64,000 bases of DNA from Curvularia sp. ZM96 (lineage: Eukaryota; Ascomycota; Dothideomycetes; Pleosporales; Pleosporaceae), in contig JAJGBQ010000004.1 in assembly GCA_022457065.1 (NCBI GenBank), positions 1,364,001-1,428,000 of the forward strand. Direction: 5' to 3'. The notes under the pieces are model-generated. The model made no database searches. It was not told the origin of the DNA and saw only the letters and a list, made by a program, of their open reading frames with translations. This document shows, piece by piece, positions 10,778 through 22,306 of the stretch; positions within the stretch are counted from its first letter, which is position 1; every line of letters begins with the position of its first letter. The position numbers were made by a program, and so were the translations under genes.

Positions 10778-11288
10778 TTTGATGGTTGAGGTGTTTGGGG
10801 GTTGGTTTTGGAAGTGGGAGTCGTAGAAGACGGGAGTGGAGATGAGAGTGGCGTGGGTGAGCTGGTTGTGGGCGTGGAGTGTCGAGACGATGGATTGCTT
10901 GCTGGTGTTGGGGGGCGGGGCGGTCTTATAAGGACGGCGCTGGCGTGTTGCGAGTGCGCGAGATCAACCTGCGCACGCTAGCGCGCCAAAAGGGCAGCGA
11001 CGCAGCATAGCGCCTGCCGCACGTCGACGCAGGATCACTGGCCGCCCTCGCCTAGCGCCCAAACAGGCAAGGTGGCCAGCGTCCCTCTGCACGGGCCACG
11101 CGGCCGCTGCTGGATCACAACATGAGAGCGCGCTCCCCATAAGTAGCGCGTCCCCCGCCGTCGACGACCTTTCCCTTCATCCATCTCGACCACCCGCCCA
11201 CGACACTCAGCCTGCTCCATCTCACTCGAAGCTTCTGCTTTCCACCCAGACTTCCACTTTCCACTCCCAAACACCCACAACCTCAAAA
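10778..11288. promoter_or_regulatory. Divergent H2A/H2B promoter
   Basis: The 511-bp intergenic region separates two histone genes, the usual arrangement for S-phase co-expression. A TTATAA palindrome at 10926-10931 lies about 150 bp upstream of the H2A start and could serve as a TATA element. The H2B side has a pyrimidine-rich leader ending CTCAAAAATG. Confidence 0.7.
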
Positions 11289-11881
11289 ATGCCTCCCAAA
11301 GCCCAGAAGACTCCCACCACTGGCGGCAAGGCCCCAGCCGGAAAGGCCCCCGCCGAGAAGAAGGAGGCTGGCAAGAAGACCGCCGCGCCCTCTGGCGACA
11401 AGAAGAAGCGCACCAAGACCAGGAAGGAGACCTACTCCTCCTACATCTACAAGGGTGAGTTTGGCCTCAATTGCGCGTCACGAGCACGACACGTCGCCCC
11501 TCGCGTGCTCGCATTGCGCTTGCCTCACAGGCTGCCACCGAACAAAATTTACTGACGCGTCTTGTCCAGTCCTCAAGCAGGTCCACCCTGACACCGGTAT
11601 CTCCAACCGTGCTATGAGCATTCTCAACTCCTTCGTCAACGACATCTTCGAGCGCGTCGCCACTGAGGCCTCCAAGCTCGCTGCCTACAACAAGAAGTCC
11701 ACCATCTCATCGCGTGAGATCCAGACATCGTACGTTTCACCGACTTTTCCGATTCATACCTTCTGATGCACACACTAACGCAACTCACAGAGTTCGTCTG
11801 ATCCTGCCCGGTGAACTTGCCAAGCACGCCGTCTCTGAGGGTACCAAGGCTGTTACCAAGTACTCCTCATCCACCAAATAG
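11289..11881 (+). CDS. H2B: Histone H2B
   Basis: Exons 11289-11454, 11570-11729 and 11791-11881 (introns 115 and 61 nt) give 138 residues. The N-terminal tail is [19 protein letters not shown] followed by a Lys/Ala-rich stretch. The fold contains [20 protein letters not shown], then [40 protein letters not shown] and the C-terminal helix with [16 protein letters not shown] ending at a TAG. The penultimate Lys region (AVTKYSS) is the conserved ubiquitylation site region of H2B. Phase at both introns is consistent (phase 1 and phase 2). Confidence 0.97.
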
Positions 11882-12466
11882 AGTGCTTTTTCTTCGCAGG
11901 ATGTTTTCTTTGGGTCTTTCTCTTGTCGCTTTGACAAGTGGTTACGGGGTGCGGTGTTCACGGGTCCTTTGCTAATGTGATCATGGGTCGGTTTGTCTGT
12001 CATCGAATCATCTAGTCATCTTTGACTACGAGGTCCATATGGGTCTGTACATTATACCACAGCAGACGGGAACGAATCAATTATTTCGAACTTCACACAG
12101 ATTTTTGCCTACTCACTCATGTCCTTTTCCATTGCTCCAATCTCACCCATACGCCAGAGTGCCCGCTTTCTCTCTAACAGACAACAGGACTCTGACTAAC
12201 ACGCAGATGCCCGCATTACACGCCTACCTGCTCACTCGCCCGAGTCGCGTTTCGTTGGAAATGAGCGAGTCGGCGAGTGCCATGTCAAACCCTGCAAAAT
12301 TGGACCTTGCGCATCAAAGACAGCGATTACGCATCAGATTTGGGATCTATGGATATACACAAGTTCGATCCCGGGGACCAACTCCAAAAATGCGATTACC
12401 CGTCGTATGATGTCATTGCCAACCACCCCCCAAAAACGCCAGTCGAAACAGCACACTACATATCGG
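11882..12466. other. Convergent 3' region between H2B and ATG4
   Basis: About 585 bp between two convergent genes. It presumably contains both 3' UTRs. Open frames here are short and unrecognised; no repeat or RNA gene is seen. Confidence 0.5.
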
Positions 12467-13943
12467 CTACTGCAGGCCATCCTCGTCCCAGCTCTCGACC
12501 TCGTCTACAGCGCCCTCTCTCTCCTGGCCTCGAGGCATGGGCTCCTGGTCTTGCACGTGCACCACACTCTTCCCCTGGACGCTGCGGACCCCCTCTTTCC
12601 AGTTCTCGTAGTCATCAGCAGATGTGATGAGGAATGCGATGAGCATGGACGGGTCCATCTCGCGGATTTGGAGGCGGCGGATACGACGTGTATGGCAGGT
12701 TGCTAACTCTTCGTCCGAGTATGTCGCAGACAGATTGGAGCCATCTGTGGGCGTTGTTGAGGGAACGAGGGTTGTGGATGAGGAGGTTGAGGTAGCCGAG
12801 GCAGCGGAAGCATCCAAGCTGGATGGCACCGCTGACGGTTGACTCTCGGTAGATGACGAGGGCGGGCGGTAGGGAAGCAAGGGGCGAGTGCTGTGTGGGT
12901 CGAGATAGAAGAAGGTATTTGCCTGTGTGGCTACAAAGTAGTGTGAAGCGGATGGACGGCCGCTGTGTCGAGTTAGCGAAATGGTTATCCAGGGCAAAAC
13001 AAAGCAAAATCAAACAGAAACCTGCGGCTCACCCTGCGATGCCTAAGCTCTGCTTCATTTGCAGACTTGCTTTGAGCGCCTCCCAGTAAACTGGCGTAAT
13101 CTTGTCTATGCCCAGCCTAGTGCCGACCAAGATGAGCGTAGGCTGCCATTCTCCGTCATCGTCAATAGCGACCTGTTTCAACTTGTCCTCGTAGACATCT
13201 GCGCCGTCGCCCGACACATAGACTCGTAGGCCGGCCTCTCGATGCTTGTTGACCAGGTCCTGGATGCAGCGTGCTGCTGCCGAAGGGCCGAACCACTCGC
13301 CCGGGTACTTCCCGCAGACGGCTGCACCGTGCTCGACAAAGCGGTGAATGGAAAAGGGCGCTCTGGGATCATCGGCAAACATGGAGAGGATTTCACAATG
13401 CTCCTTGGCCATGGGGTTCTCCTGGTATCTCCAGTCGCGGCCCAGGCGTAGTATCTGCAGCGCGTTGGCCAGGATGCACTGCCCGCTCCTGATCATGCAG
13501 CCAAAACCAGTGTCCGAGGTAAAGCCAGGCGAGGTCAGGTTCTGCATGCGAACGCGAAAGCTCATGGCACTTGTTGCCTTTGGGTCCTGGCTCTTTTGTA
13601 TTGCGGTGAAGCCTGAGCGGTAGGTCATCCATATGCGCGACTCAAAGTCATCGAGAAAAGCAGACGGCCAGTTGCCGTATTGCGCTGGATCCTCGCCATT
13701 TGGAGCTTCCTTGCGCTCTGTTTCCTCGACGCTTGTGCGTATCCAGCTCTCGTCTTCGTTGCGTTCGGATGGTGGAGTGGGTGTGTCGGCAGGCGAGGCG
13801 TCGGCTGGTGGAAGCCTGGTGGGCGGTGGCCGAGGATCGTAACGCTGGCCCAGCAGCCATATGGGCTCGCTGGAGTCGTTTGTCGGCGGGGGGTCGTAAA
13901 AGGTACGGACGATGCTGCGGCTGACACGCTCAAAGTCGTGCAT
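12467..13943 (-). CDS. ATG4: Cysteine protease ATG4 (autophagin, peptidase C54)
   Basis: Exons 13033-13943 and 12467-12962 (70-nt intron with a CTAAC branch) give 468 residues. The catalytic Cys lies in DTGFGCMIRSGQ (Cys149). The second exon restores GGRPSASHYFVATQ and brings the catalytic Asp and His in FFYLDPHSTRP (Asp325, His327). A 55-residue Ser/Thr/Pro-rich insertion follows, then a conserved C-terminal part (RRLQIREMDPSMLIAFLITS). ATG4 processes the C-terminus of ATG8 before lipidation and releases ATG8 from phosphatidylethanolamine, in the cytosol. All three catalytic residues are present, so the enzyme should be functional. The N-terminal ~85 residues are Pro-rich and variable. It is divergent from SQS1. 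Confidence 0.93.
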
Positions 13944-14620
13944 GATGGTTGCTGTGTTGGTGATGGTGGTCGGGCCCGGGCGGTTGTGGAATGCGGAGGT
14001 GGTGCGGAGGTGCGAGATGAGGGCTGCCTGGAGCTGGCTACATGTGGGTTGGTCTTCTGCGCCTGTTATTCACACTGGACTGCAGAGTAGTAGACACGGG
14101 CTGGTGGGAAGGATGGAGCCTCGACGTGATATCGAGCCCGGGATGTATGTGGATAGGGAGCTGCGGCGAGCCCCAGGTCATATGCGGCTCTACCCAGGGC
14201 GTGGCGGGGGAGGGGTGGCCATCAGCTGGCTGTGTCCCCGAGCTCCATACACGCCTAGACTGTCCTGTCCCGTACGTACCTCTGCACTGGTCACGTGTTG
14301 CTACTCATGCACAGGTGTCTAGCATGCCTATCTGCAGAATATCGTTGCTTCTCGACAGCGTCATGGTGGATGAGGCGTGCACGGGAAGCTTGTGCTTGCA
14401 TAATCGGCGTATCGTCATACTAGGCTCCGACGCGCCCCACGCCGCCCACGCCTACATGTTCGCCTTCGCCCCACTAATAAGTCCAGTAGGTAGGCTATTA
14501 CCAAGTGCGCATCATCTTTAATCCAGCCCTCAACCTCGTCTGCGCCCCGGCCTTGCCACCTCCACTCCTGCTCCCTCGCACGCCGCTGTCCCCCCTGGGA
14601 ACGCGCCTTCTACAATCGCA
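13944..14620. promoter_or_regulatory. Divergent promoter region ATG4 / SQS1
   Basis: The 677-bp gap separates two divergent genes. It contains CACGTG at about 14291-14296 (E-box type), seen directly; its use is unknown. Open frames crossing the region look like shadows of GC-rich sequence rather than genes. Confidence 0.5.
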
Positions 14621-17079
14621 ATGTCGCGTGGAAAGCAAAAGGCAAAGGCAAAGGCAAAGGTAAAGGCAAACGGAGGCTCGGCCAAGAGCACTCCCCGCCG
14701 CACGCCTGCCAAACGCCATTCCGCCACGACATGGCCTGCCCGCGACGAGGGTACGTTTGTCCTCCTTCCCCCTCAGGTGCGCTGTTGACTGTGTTTGCAG
14801 CAATCGCGCCCAAGTTTTCTCTCCAGGACGAGGCCCGTTGGATGTCAAACCACCGCACCACCGCCTTCCAAGCAGGCAACATGTTGCGCCGCATGCCCAT
14901 TCACTTCGTAAGCGCTGGCCACCTCCAAGGCACTCTTAAAGAGCCTTTGCCCGACGACAAGCCTGCCCAAGCACACTCCCCCGAGCCCACCTCCGACTCA
15001 GTCACACCTTCGCCGACCGCGTCTACGCCAGACAACGCCCAAGCCATGGCGCATATGGCTATCCGCAGCCCATCGCCAGCACCGTCAGATGCCTCTTCTT
15101 CGAGTGCTGACGAGGTAATCTTCAGAGGGCGCTGTGGTCAGCCTCCAGCTGCACCCGCTATCACTAGGCCAAACGAGTCCACACCTGCCCAGTCCGTTTC
15201 AACATCATATCCTACAGCCTCGCCTACGAGCAATCGAGTCACACGACCCACAGAAGTACACAGTGCTCAAGGATTGGCACAGTCCAGCGTTTGTCCGGGC
15301 AACGAGTCTCAAGCCCGGCAAGATCCAGAATCTGATGTTGACGAGGTGGATCAAGATCAGTTTGCAAAGCGAAGAGGGGGTAGACCTGCTTGGGAGGGTA
15401 CTACCACCGAGTGGGTACATCGAAGCAAGCCAGGCATCGGTTGGCTGCCTGTCTCAGAGCGCACAGATGCGCATGCCTATCCACACCATCACGCCAACTC
15501 CCGCGATGCAGCTTTGGATGACTACATGCAAAACGTCGAGGATTTTGGCTTCACCGATGACCTGTTGACTGCGTCTGCCTTCGCTCGTCGTGAGATGGAT
15601 CTAGACGCAGGCAGCCACAACGACTGGGATCCAGGCTCTCCAAGCCAGGCTGGCCGACACAACCATCAGGACAGCGAAGGCTGGGGCTCGGATCTTCTAC
15701 AGGCTTTTGACGACTTCAGCACTTCATCCGATGTTGCAGAAACAGTGACACGTATCCTTTCAAAGCGGACACGTAAATCCGGCCTCCACTATCTCTGTGT
15801 CTACGAAGGGTCTGCAATAGATGACGCTCGTTGGCTACCAGCTGCTTTTCTAAAAAGCCCTGATGAGAAGCGAATGATCCAAGCCTTCGAGACCAAGATC
15901 GTGCAACGTGAGCAGCAAATGCTCACAAGCAGCGACTCTGCGGACGAGTACGACGAAGAGACGAACGACGAAGGTGAAGGCGAAGACGAGGAGGAAGAGG
16001 AAGAGGATGACGACGACGAAGATGAAGATGATGACGAAGAGGATGATGATGAATATGCCGATGAGCTGGACGACGAGACCATTGCCAGGATCCTGCAAAA
16101 ACAAGAGGAGCTCGGTTTAGGTTCTGACGAAATGGTTCTATATGGTGGCGACAGTTTCTTTGACTCATCAGGTCCTACTAAGGACTCTACTTTTGGCAGC
16201 TACAGGACATCAAACAAGAAGCGGCAGCCAAGGACACGCGGTCACAGAGAACCATCTTTCCCTTCGGCGTCTGCAATGGTCGATGCCCTTGAAATGGACC
16301 CGTATGGTGGCTTTGATATCATGGACACTGAGCGGCCGTCACTAAAGCCGAAGAAGAAAGGCCGGCGTGGCCAGCCACCGCCAGAACTAGAGGATTCTGA
16401 CCTGAACGAGCAACTTCAAAACGCCTGGGCGGCTGACAGGGCAAAGAAACGTCTCAAAAAGGCGGAGCGAGAAGAGTTACGTCAACAAGGCCTACTGGGC
16501 AGGAAAGGCAAGGGGCCTAACCTGAAGGTCAAGTATCAGGGCGGCATTGAGATGGAAGATGTTGTTGAGGAACTGCGCGAATTCTTGTTGGGTGACATGC
16601 ACTCACTTGCGCTTCCTCCCATGGAATCTTCTCGTCGCGCTACCATTCATCAAGTTGCTGCATTCTTTAACCTGAGCTCTCGCTCCCGTGGTGACGGAAT
16701 GGACAGGTTTACGGTTCTTTCAAAGACTAGCCGTACTCGCACTTACACCGACGATGAGTTCGACATTGCCATCCAGAAAAGGAATTTCCAGAAGCGCCTG
16801 CGAGGCCCTCTTTATTCCCAGGGTGGCGGCGGACGACCAGGCAGATTCTCCACCTTTAAGCACAAGCAGGGTGGTGTCCGCAGCCAACCTCAAGTAGGCT
16901 ACAAAGATGGCGAAACGGTCGGCGCAAACGCTCTCGAACTAGGACCAGAGAACAAAGGTCACGCATTGATGATGAAGATGGGCTGGTCCAAGGGCACCGC
17001 TCTTGGTGCTGGGGACAACAAAGGCATTCTGGTGCCTGTTGCCCACACAGTCAAGATCAACAAGGCAGGCTTGCAGTAG
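14621..17079 (+). CDS. SQS1: SQS1-like protein with R3H and G-patch domains
   Basis: Exon 1 (14621-14750) and exon 2 (14801-17079) with a 50-nt intron give 802 residues. I prefer the start at 14621 over the in-frame ATG at 14731 because exon 1 encodes the basic N-terminus (MSRGKQKAKAKAKVKA) and splices in phase to AIAPKFSLQDEARWMSNHR, matching fungal Sqs1 proteins. Then come a long Ser/Pro-rich region, a highly acidic tract at about residues 425-470, a basic segment, an R3H-type domain (about 625-690, with SLALPPMESSRRATIHQVA) and a C-terminal G-patch (about 760-787, GHALMMKMGWSKGTALGAG). In yeast Sqs1/Pfa1 uses the G-patch to stimulate the DEAH helicase Prp43 in splicing and ribosome assembly. 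Confidence 0.88.
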
Positions 17080-18422
17080 TGCTTCCCAACTCAGCTATAG
17101 CATCACTCTATCACGTTGCCGTCTGGCGTTTACGCGACTCTGTACGGAGTGAGAGAGGTTCACTAAATGACAATCGCATGTAGCCGATGGGCTTCATGCT
17201 TGGAGATCACTGGGTGTTTTTAGTGTGGTCTATTTGATAACATGTATTTGTAACAAGGCTTATGGTTCTCTGGCGTTTAGCCTCAAAGGAGCGACTGCGT
17301 TGTACTGCATTACAGATAACGGTCGCGCTTAGTTAGTGTTGCATCTTCTGTCGTGCACCACTAGGTATAGGCTAGGCAACATGAAGGCGTATCGGGTCTT
17401 CGCTACCCTGGCGAGCTTACAGCACTGGTTACGCGTTCAATACGACTGTAACTGCTTGCGACTGACATTCTGCATGCGCATGAGGCCATATTTACCGCGG
17501 CGCTGTTCTGGTGTTGGTTCTCTTTCCACCTAGTCAGTCAAGTAGAGTTTTTCTCCAATCAAGATTGGTTTGCTGCTTATGCCTATCCTTGCGCAACATA
17601 TGTTAGATGGGTCAATGTCGAATACAACCACGTTATACCCTGACAACATCCTACAGTATGGGCTCACAGGCACGAGAGATGGACGCGCGTTGAAAAGATT
17701 TACTGAGTGTCTGACAGTTTAGCAATGAACCGTAGTATGAGCGGCACAGTAAACAAGAACCAATCTTAAGGAGCTATATTAGCGGGAGCATTTCGTGTTT
17801 CTATGTAATTGTTGTCGCCTCTATATTTTATTACAAGTCGGTTACTACCTTGCAAAGGCTCTGACATAGAGCCTAATAAAATTCAGCGCCTTAATAAGTC
17901 ACACAAAGGAATAGTTCTCTACTAGGATCGAGTGCAATCATTTTGTGGAGAGGACGATAGTAGAATGTTATATGCTCTGATTAAGAGCTACACTATGTAC
18001 AATAGGAACCAGGTAATATCGTTTTGAGTTCGGTAGAATGGCACGGAATAGTATATGGATTTTGTTATGACTTTCTATGGGGTAGGTTGGCTAAATGATC
18101 TGAAAATGACCTGATATGATATTATTTTGTATTGACTAGGGGAATAAGTCTTAGGATATGATTGGATGGATATTAAAGCCTTCGCATTGTAGAGAGTCTG
18201 ACAGATTTGATGGTTGCTACGAGCATCCTATTGCCTGGTACATGTACGCCGAAGTGTCCATTTTGAGCATGATATGGTTATGAGAGAGAAGAGGGTTTCG
18301 ATTAAGATGAAAGAAAGGGCTATGTAAAGTGTTCCTGTCAGAACATAGTGCGAGAAACACAAGTGATATAAGAAAAGCTTGTAGGTAACAAATATACTTG
18401 GCTAAGCTAGGCAAAGACTTGG
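17080..18422. other. Intergenic region of falling GC content, no recognisable gene
   Basis: About 1.3 kb between the convergent 3' ends of SQS1 and the acyltransferase. GC content falls and TpA words become common from about 17.8 kb on, the first sign of the AT-rich block. No gene, RNA or intact repeat recognised. Confidence 0.5.
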
Positions 18423-19790
18423 CTACAAGCTTACTCTGCTAGCACCTCTCATAAGGGTGACATCCATCAATGTTTCCTGCATCGCTCCAAGTAGCCTTTC
18501 AGCCGTCTCCAGATCCCAGTAATTTTCATTATAACACACACTGAGCACTAGTTGGCCGTTCCATATCCAGGTATGTACCATCATCCGCAAAGTCAAAGTC
18601 TCGGCACCAAGCCAAAAGTCTTCTACCTTGACAAGCCCGTCTCCTATATCCTTGGTCAAATGGTCATCGACAGACCCCAAGAAAGCGAATCGAGGTTGCA
18701 ACTGCCCATCCGTTTCTCCATTGGTCCCCAGTTCAGGAGCGAGTAATCTTTGTTCAAGAAGCTTGTAGTAATGAGGCGACGATTGTAGGTACGGAGCGTA
18801 GCCTGTGGAATAGACTGGTGCGAGTTGGGCGTAGTACGAGTCAAAATCGGTGTGCGGTGAGACTGTTACCTCGGTCGTAATGACGCTGGTATAGCTCGTT
18901 GGTGAGTCTTCCGGAGCCTCGCCTTCTGGGATGAGGACACGGAGGTTGCAGTGGAATGAAGCCATGAAGCTTCGAGGTTCGTCGGCTGGTGCAAGTTTTA
19001 CCGCGGCACTAATGAGGGCTGCATGTAGCACCACGTCTAGTGCGTGCCCTGTAGTGTCGCAGCAGTCGATGATCGATTTTGTATCGCGCTCAGACAATCT
19101 GACAAAGTGTCTCTGGGTATATCCCGGTCTTTGGGATTTGATCTTTGGCTTCAATTCCAGGGCTGGTTTGTGAGGCTCAAGTGCAGCGAGGCGGCTCTCA
19201 GCTTGAGCTTGAATTGCGGGTGTCTGCTCGTGCTTGATGTGAAGTGTAGACTCCATGCTGGGAGTCAAGTTCTTGGCACACCCGCCAAAGACCAGGTCTG
19301 GGTTCATGTTGGCGAGTGACTCAACAAGATGATTGAGGCAGAAGATTGCGCCGCGGGCGTCGACACGATAATGGGGAGACCAGATCAAGACCTCGGACGT
19401 GTCACGGAGAAAGTAGCACATCATCTGTTCATTCCTTGGGATCCGGCCCAGTAGCTCATCGACCGTTTTGCCCTCGACGACTGAAAATGTGGCTGAAACC
19501 CATAAGGAGATAGAAGTAGTGTCTCCTATTCGGTATACATAGTTGCCATTGTGTGGGAAAGCAGCAATCTCCGGATGGCTGTATCGGACTTGTTTCCACG
19601 CAGTCTCAAGATAGGGGGCAGGATCCTTGATTTTGGGGTCAAATCTGAGTTTGGCAACGGCGTTTTTGGCCCAGTTATCGCGACCGATTGCGTTGGGAAC
19701 GTTGCGAGTGAGTATATTCATCCTTTCCAAGTAGCTCTGGGGGCGCTCCCAGCGCCCTGGGCGGGTCTCTTTCCAGGCACAGTCCTGCAT
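18423..19790 (-). CDS. Condensation-like acyltransferase (trichothecene O-acetyltransferase-like)
   Basis: A single exon of 455 residues. The fold signature is that of the CoA-dependent acyltransferase/condensation superfamily: a first half with LYR-free helices leading to EVLIWSPHYRVDARGAIF, where His140 and Asp144 match the HxxxD catalytic motif, and a second half with RMMVHTWIWNGQLVLSVCYN before the last helix. Fungal secondary-metabolite O-acetyltransferases of the TRI3 type have the same layout and similar length. The first His of the usual HHxxxD is replaced by Pro, which is tolerated in this subgroup. No polyketide synthase, peptide synthetase or P450 is nearby, so the gene stands alone. 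The natural substrate cannot be told. A second possibility is an alcohol O-acetyltransferase. Confidence 0.7.
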   Translation of the reverse strand: MQDCAWKETRPGRWERPQSYLERMNILTRNVPNAIGRDNWAKNAVAKLRFDPKIKDPAPYLETAWKQVRYSHPEIAAFPHNGNYVYRIGDTTSISLWVSATFSVVEGKTVDELLGRIPRNEQMMCYFLRDTSEVLIWSPHYRVDARGAIFCLNHLVESLANMNPDLVFGGCAKNLTPSMESTLHIKHEQTPAIQAQAESRLAALEPHKPALELKPKIKSQRPGYTQRHFVRLSERDTKSIIDCCDTTGHALDVVLHAALISAAVKLAPADEPRSFMASFHCNLRVLIPEGEAPEDSPTSYTSVITTEVTVSPHTDFDSYYAQLAPVYSTGYAPYLQSSPHYYKLLEQRLLAPELGTNGETDGQLQPRFAFLGSVDDHLTKDIGDGLVKVEDFWLGAETLTLRMMVHTWIWNGQLVLSVCYNENYWDLETAERLLGAMQETLMDVTLMRGASRVSL

Positions 19791-21537
19791 GGTCGTGGAG
19801 CGAAAGGTGGTGAACAGCTCGAAAGACGATTAATGTGTAAGTGAAACTTAGGATATCAAAGCAGAAGATGGACCTATAGAATGTAAGCACAACAGACTCT
19901 GCAGATATTGTGCAGACTATATACTCAATGCTTACGTGGGCCTTGTAGCGGTGTGTCGTTAAGAGTGGACAGAGCAAACCAGGTCATGTCACAGAATCAG
20001 CTAGGGAGCCTAGATTAGTCTTAGGGGAGGCGAGTTAGTGATGCAGCCACCAGGGCCACTCGCTTGAAGCGGGACCTGTTCGTCAAAATGCCGCTATGCG
20101 CCTGTTGGGAGGATGCATGGTGCATGGACATGTCAGCTTGGCGTTACTGGAATGAGTTTGGTTCGGGTGTTCACCGCGCCGCCGCGCATAGTCAAGCCAC
20201 AGATTAAGTCAAAAAAAAGTTACTTGTAAAGTAAAGTCGCCTAGATGGTCTGGTGTCGTCATCACTCAGTACACTTCTATACCTTGTATGCAATAGGTAA
20301 GGCGGCGCAAAGTAACGTACGGGAGCGGTGCGCAAACCGGCCCGTCTATAGCAAGGAGCTAATGCGGGGAACGATGGAGATCGATCGGCATTTATCTTGG
20401 GCCTAGATGACGATAGGCTCAAATATATCAGAAACACAGAGTGCTGATCGGACATCGTCAAGCTGTCACATATCGAGTCTTGAAAGATCTCGAAGAGCCT
20501 GTTGAGTGACAAGTCTGTAAACTTGTCCACTCGTACGAACATACACGCTCACCAGAACGCCAACGAGATTCAACAAGTTAGTTTGCGACCACAGCCCTAG
20601 TCAATGCTCTGCAAATAACAAATTCTTTATGAAATGACCCGCGGGTTCCGTTGTATGTATGGGATAGGGGCGCTGGCCAGAACCGCCGTCCTACACATAA
20701 CCAACCGGAGGTTTTAATCTAGTACAGGGTCTAACGGCGGACACACTAGACCCCGCACCCGCCGATCACGGCGATAGAGCATGACCAACGTTTATCAAAC
20801 AAATGGTGAGCTAAAATTACCTGACTCCTCTTGTGCTTGATTCATCATCCACAAGTTGCGCCTGCGCCAGCCACGATTCGCTCAGTCACACCAAATCTAT
20901 TGATTACCGCCGCCAATACGATTGTTGTTGCTTTTCTCAAACTCAGCTCTGGCACCAAACCGCCATGAGGCGCCGTTAGTTGAAATGATTTATTTTTCTC
21001 GGACATAAGCGACAGCAGTCGATACAAGATACGTTTTTCTACCGCACGCGTTGTGCCACAACTGAATCTTTAGCGAATCGGCGATGGTCCGACTCGCCTA
21101 TGGCACCCCTACCTTGCTCGTTTCATGGGTCACCCTGAATCGACTATAGCCTGAACGGTGATATCAGCCTTCATTTGATGTGGCCAATTGTCAGTGGAAC
21201 AGACTACATATGGCATTTTACTACCCCTTTTCTACTCATCGACACGAATTTGTGGCTTAAAGAAGAATAAATCTTCTCAACCGTTGGCTAGTGTCTACAG
21301 TATCGTACGACCCGCTGGTGTTCCGTGCCCTTAAAACTCGCTAACAGTTAAGCTATCGCCAGATTGGGGAAGGCATACTCGTACGCCATGTCATCTGCAC
21401 CTCTACCAGCTAGATCACCTAGTACTGTAGTGTTGTTAGTCGCAAATATGTCTTCAAGCTACCTCACAATGCTAACAGCGACAACTACACTAGGGGAAAC
21501 TTCAAGACTAGGAGAATTATACGGCTGTGTTCAATTT
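19791..21537. other. Intergenic transition zone, no recognisable gene
   Basis: About 1.7 kb between the acyltransferase and the decayed TPR gene. Composition is mixed. Open frames of 60-112 codons occur (for example around 20.2-20.5 kb) but contain no recognisable domain. The stretch could include the acyltransferase promoter (immediately above 19,790). Confidence 0.45.
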
Positions 21538-22306
21538 CTATGATGCTATCGTCAAAGATAACTCCCTTTCTGTTTTACCGTTGTGACTACCATGGGTCCT
21601 GGTTGAGAAACAACGCGCAAATCTCGTGCATTTGCACGTCTTATACCCTCTTATTATAAGAGGATTGATTTGAATCTCTGTGTCTTCGACGTACGCAGGC
21701 ACGGGGTCTGAGATCTGGAGCAATGCGCATCCAACCATGTCCGCAAGCGTCTTCCCATCATCCCCTGCTTCTAAATCTTCTATTCGAACACGTGCGCTGG
21801 AGATTATAGGGTTCAGATATAAAGCTCTGTATAGTGCATTTAGTGCATCTAATTTTGGGTTGTTGCAATTGTCATACTGGGATAAAATGTTAGTCGTTTA
21901 GATGGACTTGGAGAGTATACTTACCAGTATCCCAAGATTATACCATGACTCCCACGCATTGCTGTTCAATCCGATACTTCTTGCTAAAGCGTCCAGGCTG
22001 TCACGATATTGATTAATCTGGAAGTAGAGGTGTCCAATTGTGATCCAGACATCAGGGATCATGCCATTACGATAGACGCAGAGTTGTAATGCAGTATACG
22101 CTTCAGGTAGGCGGCCTTTCACCATCAAGGCTCTTTCTAGAAGATAGTAAGGAATCCAATCGTTGGGTCCTACTCTATATGTCAATTCCCATGTACTTAT
22201 ATCATCAGTTAACTGACATACCCTCCATGATTGTCTGTTCCAGGCGCCGGATAGCTTCATCAATTCGCGCTTTACTGAGCGCATACTATTCAAGGTACAA
22301 ATTCGC
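21538..22306 (-). pseudogene. Cyc8/Ssn6-like TPR segment, decayed
   Basis: On the minus strand the frame gives TPR helices: ARIDEAIRRLEQTI, then after a 46-nt intron GPNDWIPYYLLERALMVKGR, VYRNGMIPDVWITIGHLYFQ, INQYRDSLDALARSIGLNSN and WESWYNLGIL. A 48-nt intron at 21877-21924 with GTAAGT donor and a perfect CTAAC branch leads to YDNCNNPKLDALNALYRALYLNP. The repeat sequence, above all the NQYRDSLDA and YNLGILY words, closely resembles the TPRs of the Cyc8/Ssn6 co-repressor. The true Ssn6 is much longer, so this is a partial duplicate. The N-terminal side carries in-frame TAA and TAG that fit CAA/CAG with C-to-T change. It may be the 3' half of the adjacent ubiquitin-like gene, whose frame it continues. 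Confidence 0.55.

Noticed and set aside
12039..12706. Plus-strand frames of 99-123 codons downstream of H2B
   Set aside because: They overlap the ATG4 3' exon on the other strand and have no features.
14042..14521. 159-codon plus-strand frame upstream of SQS1
   Set aside because: Lies in the ATG4/SQS1 divergent promoter, has no domain and overlaps other frames of equal quality.
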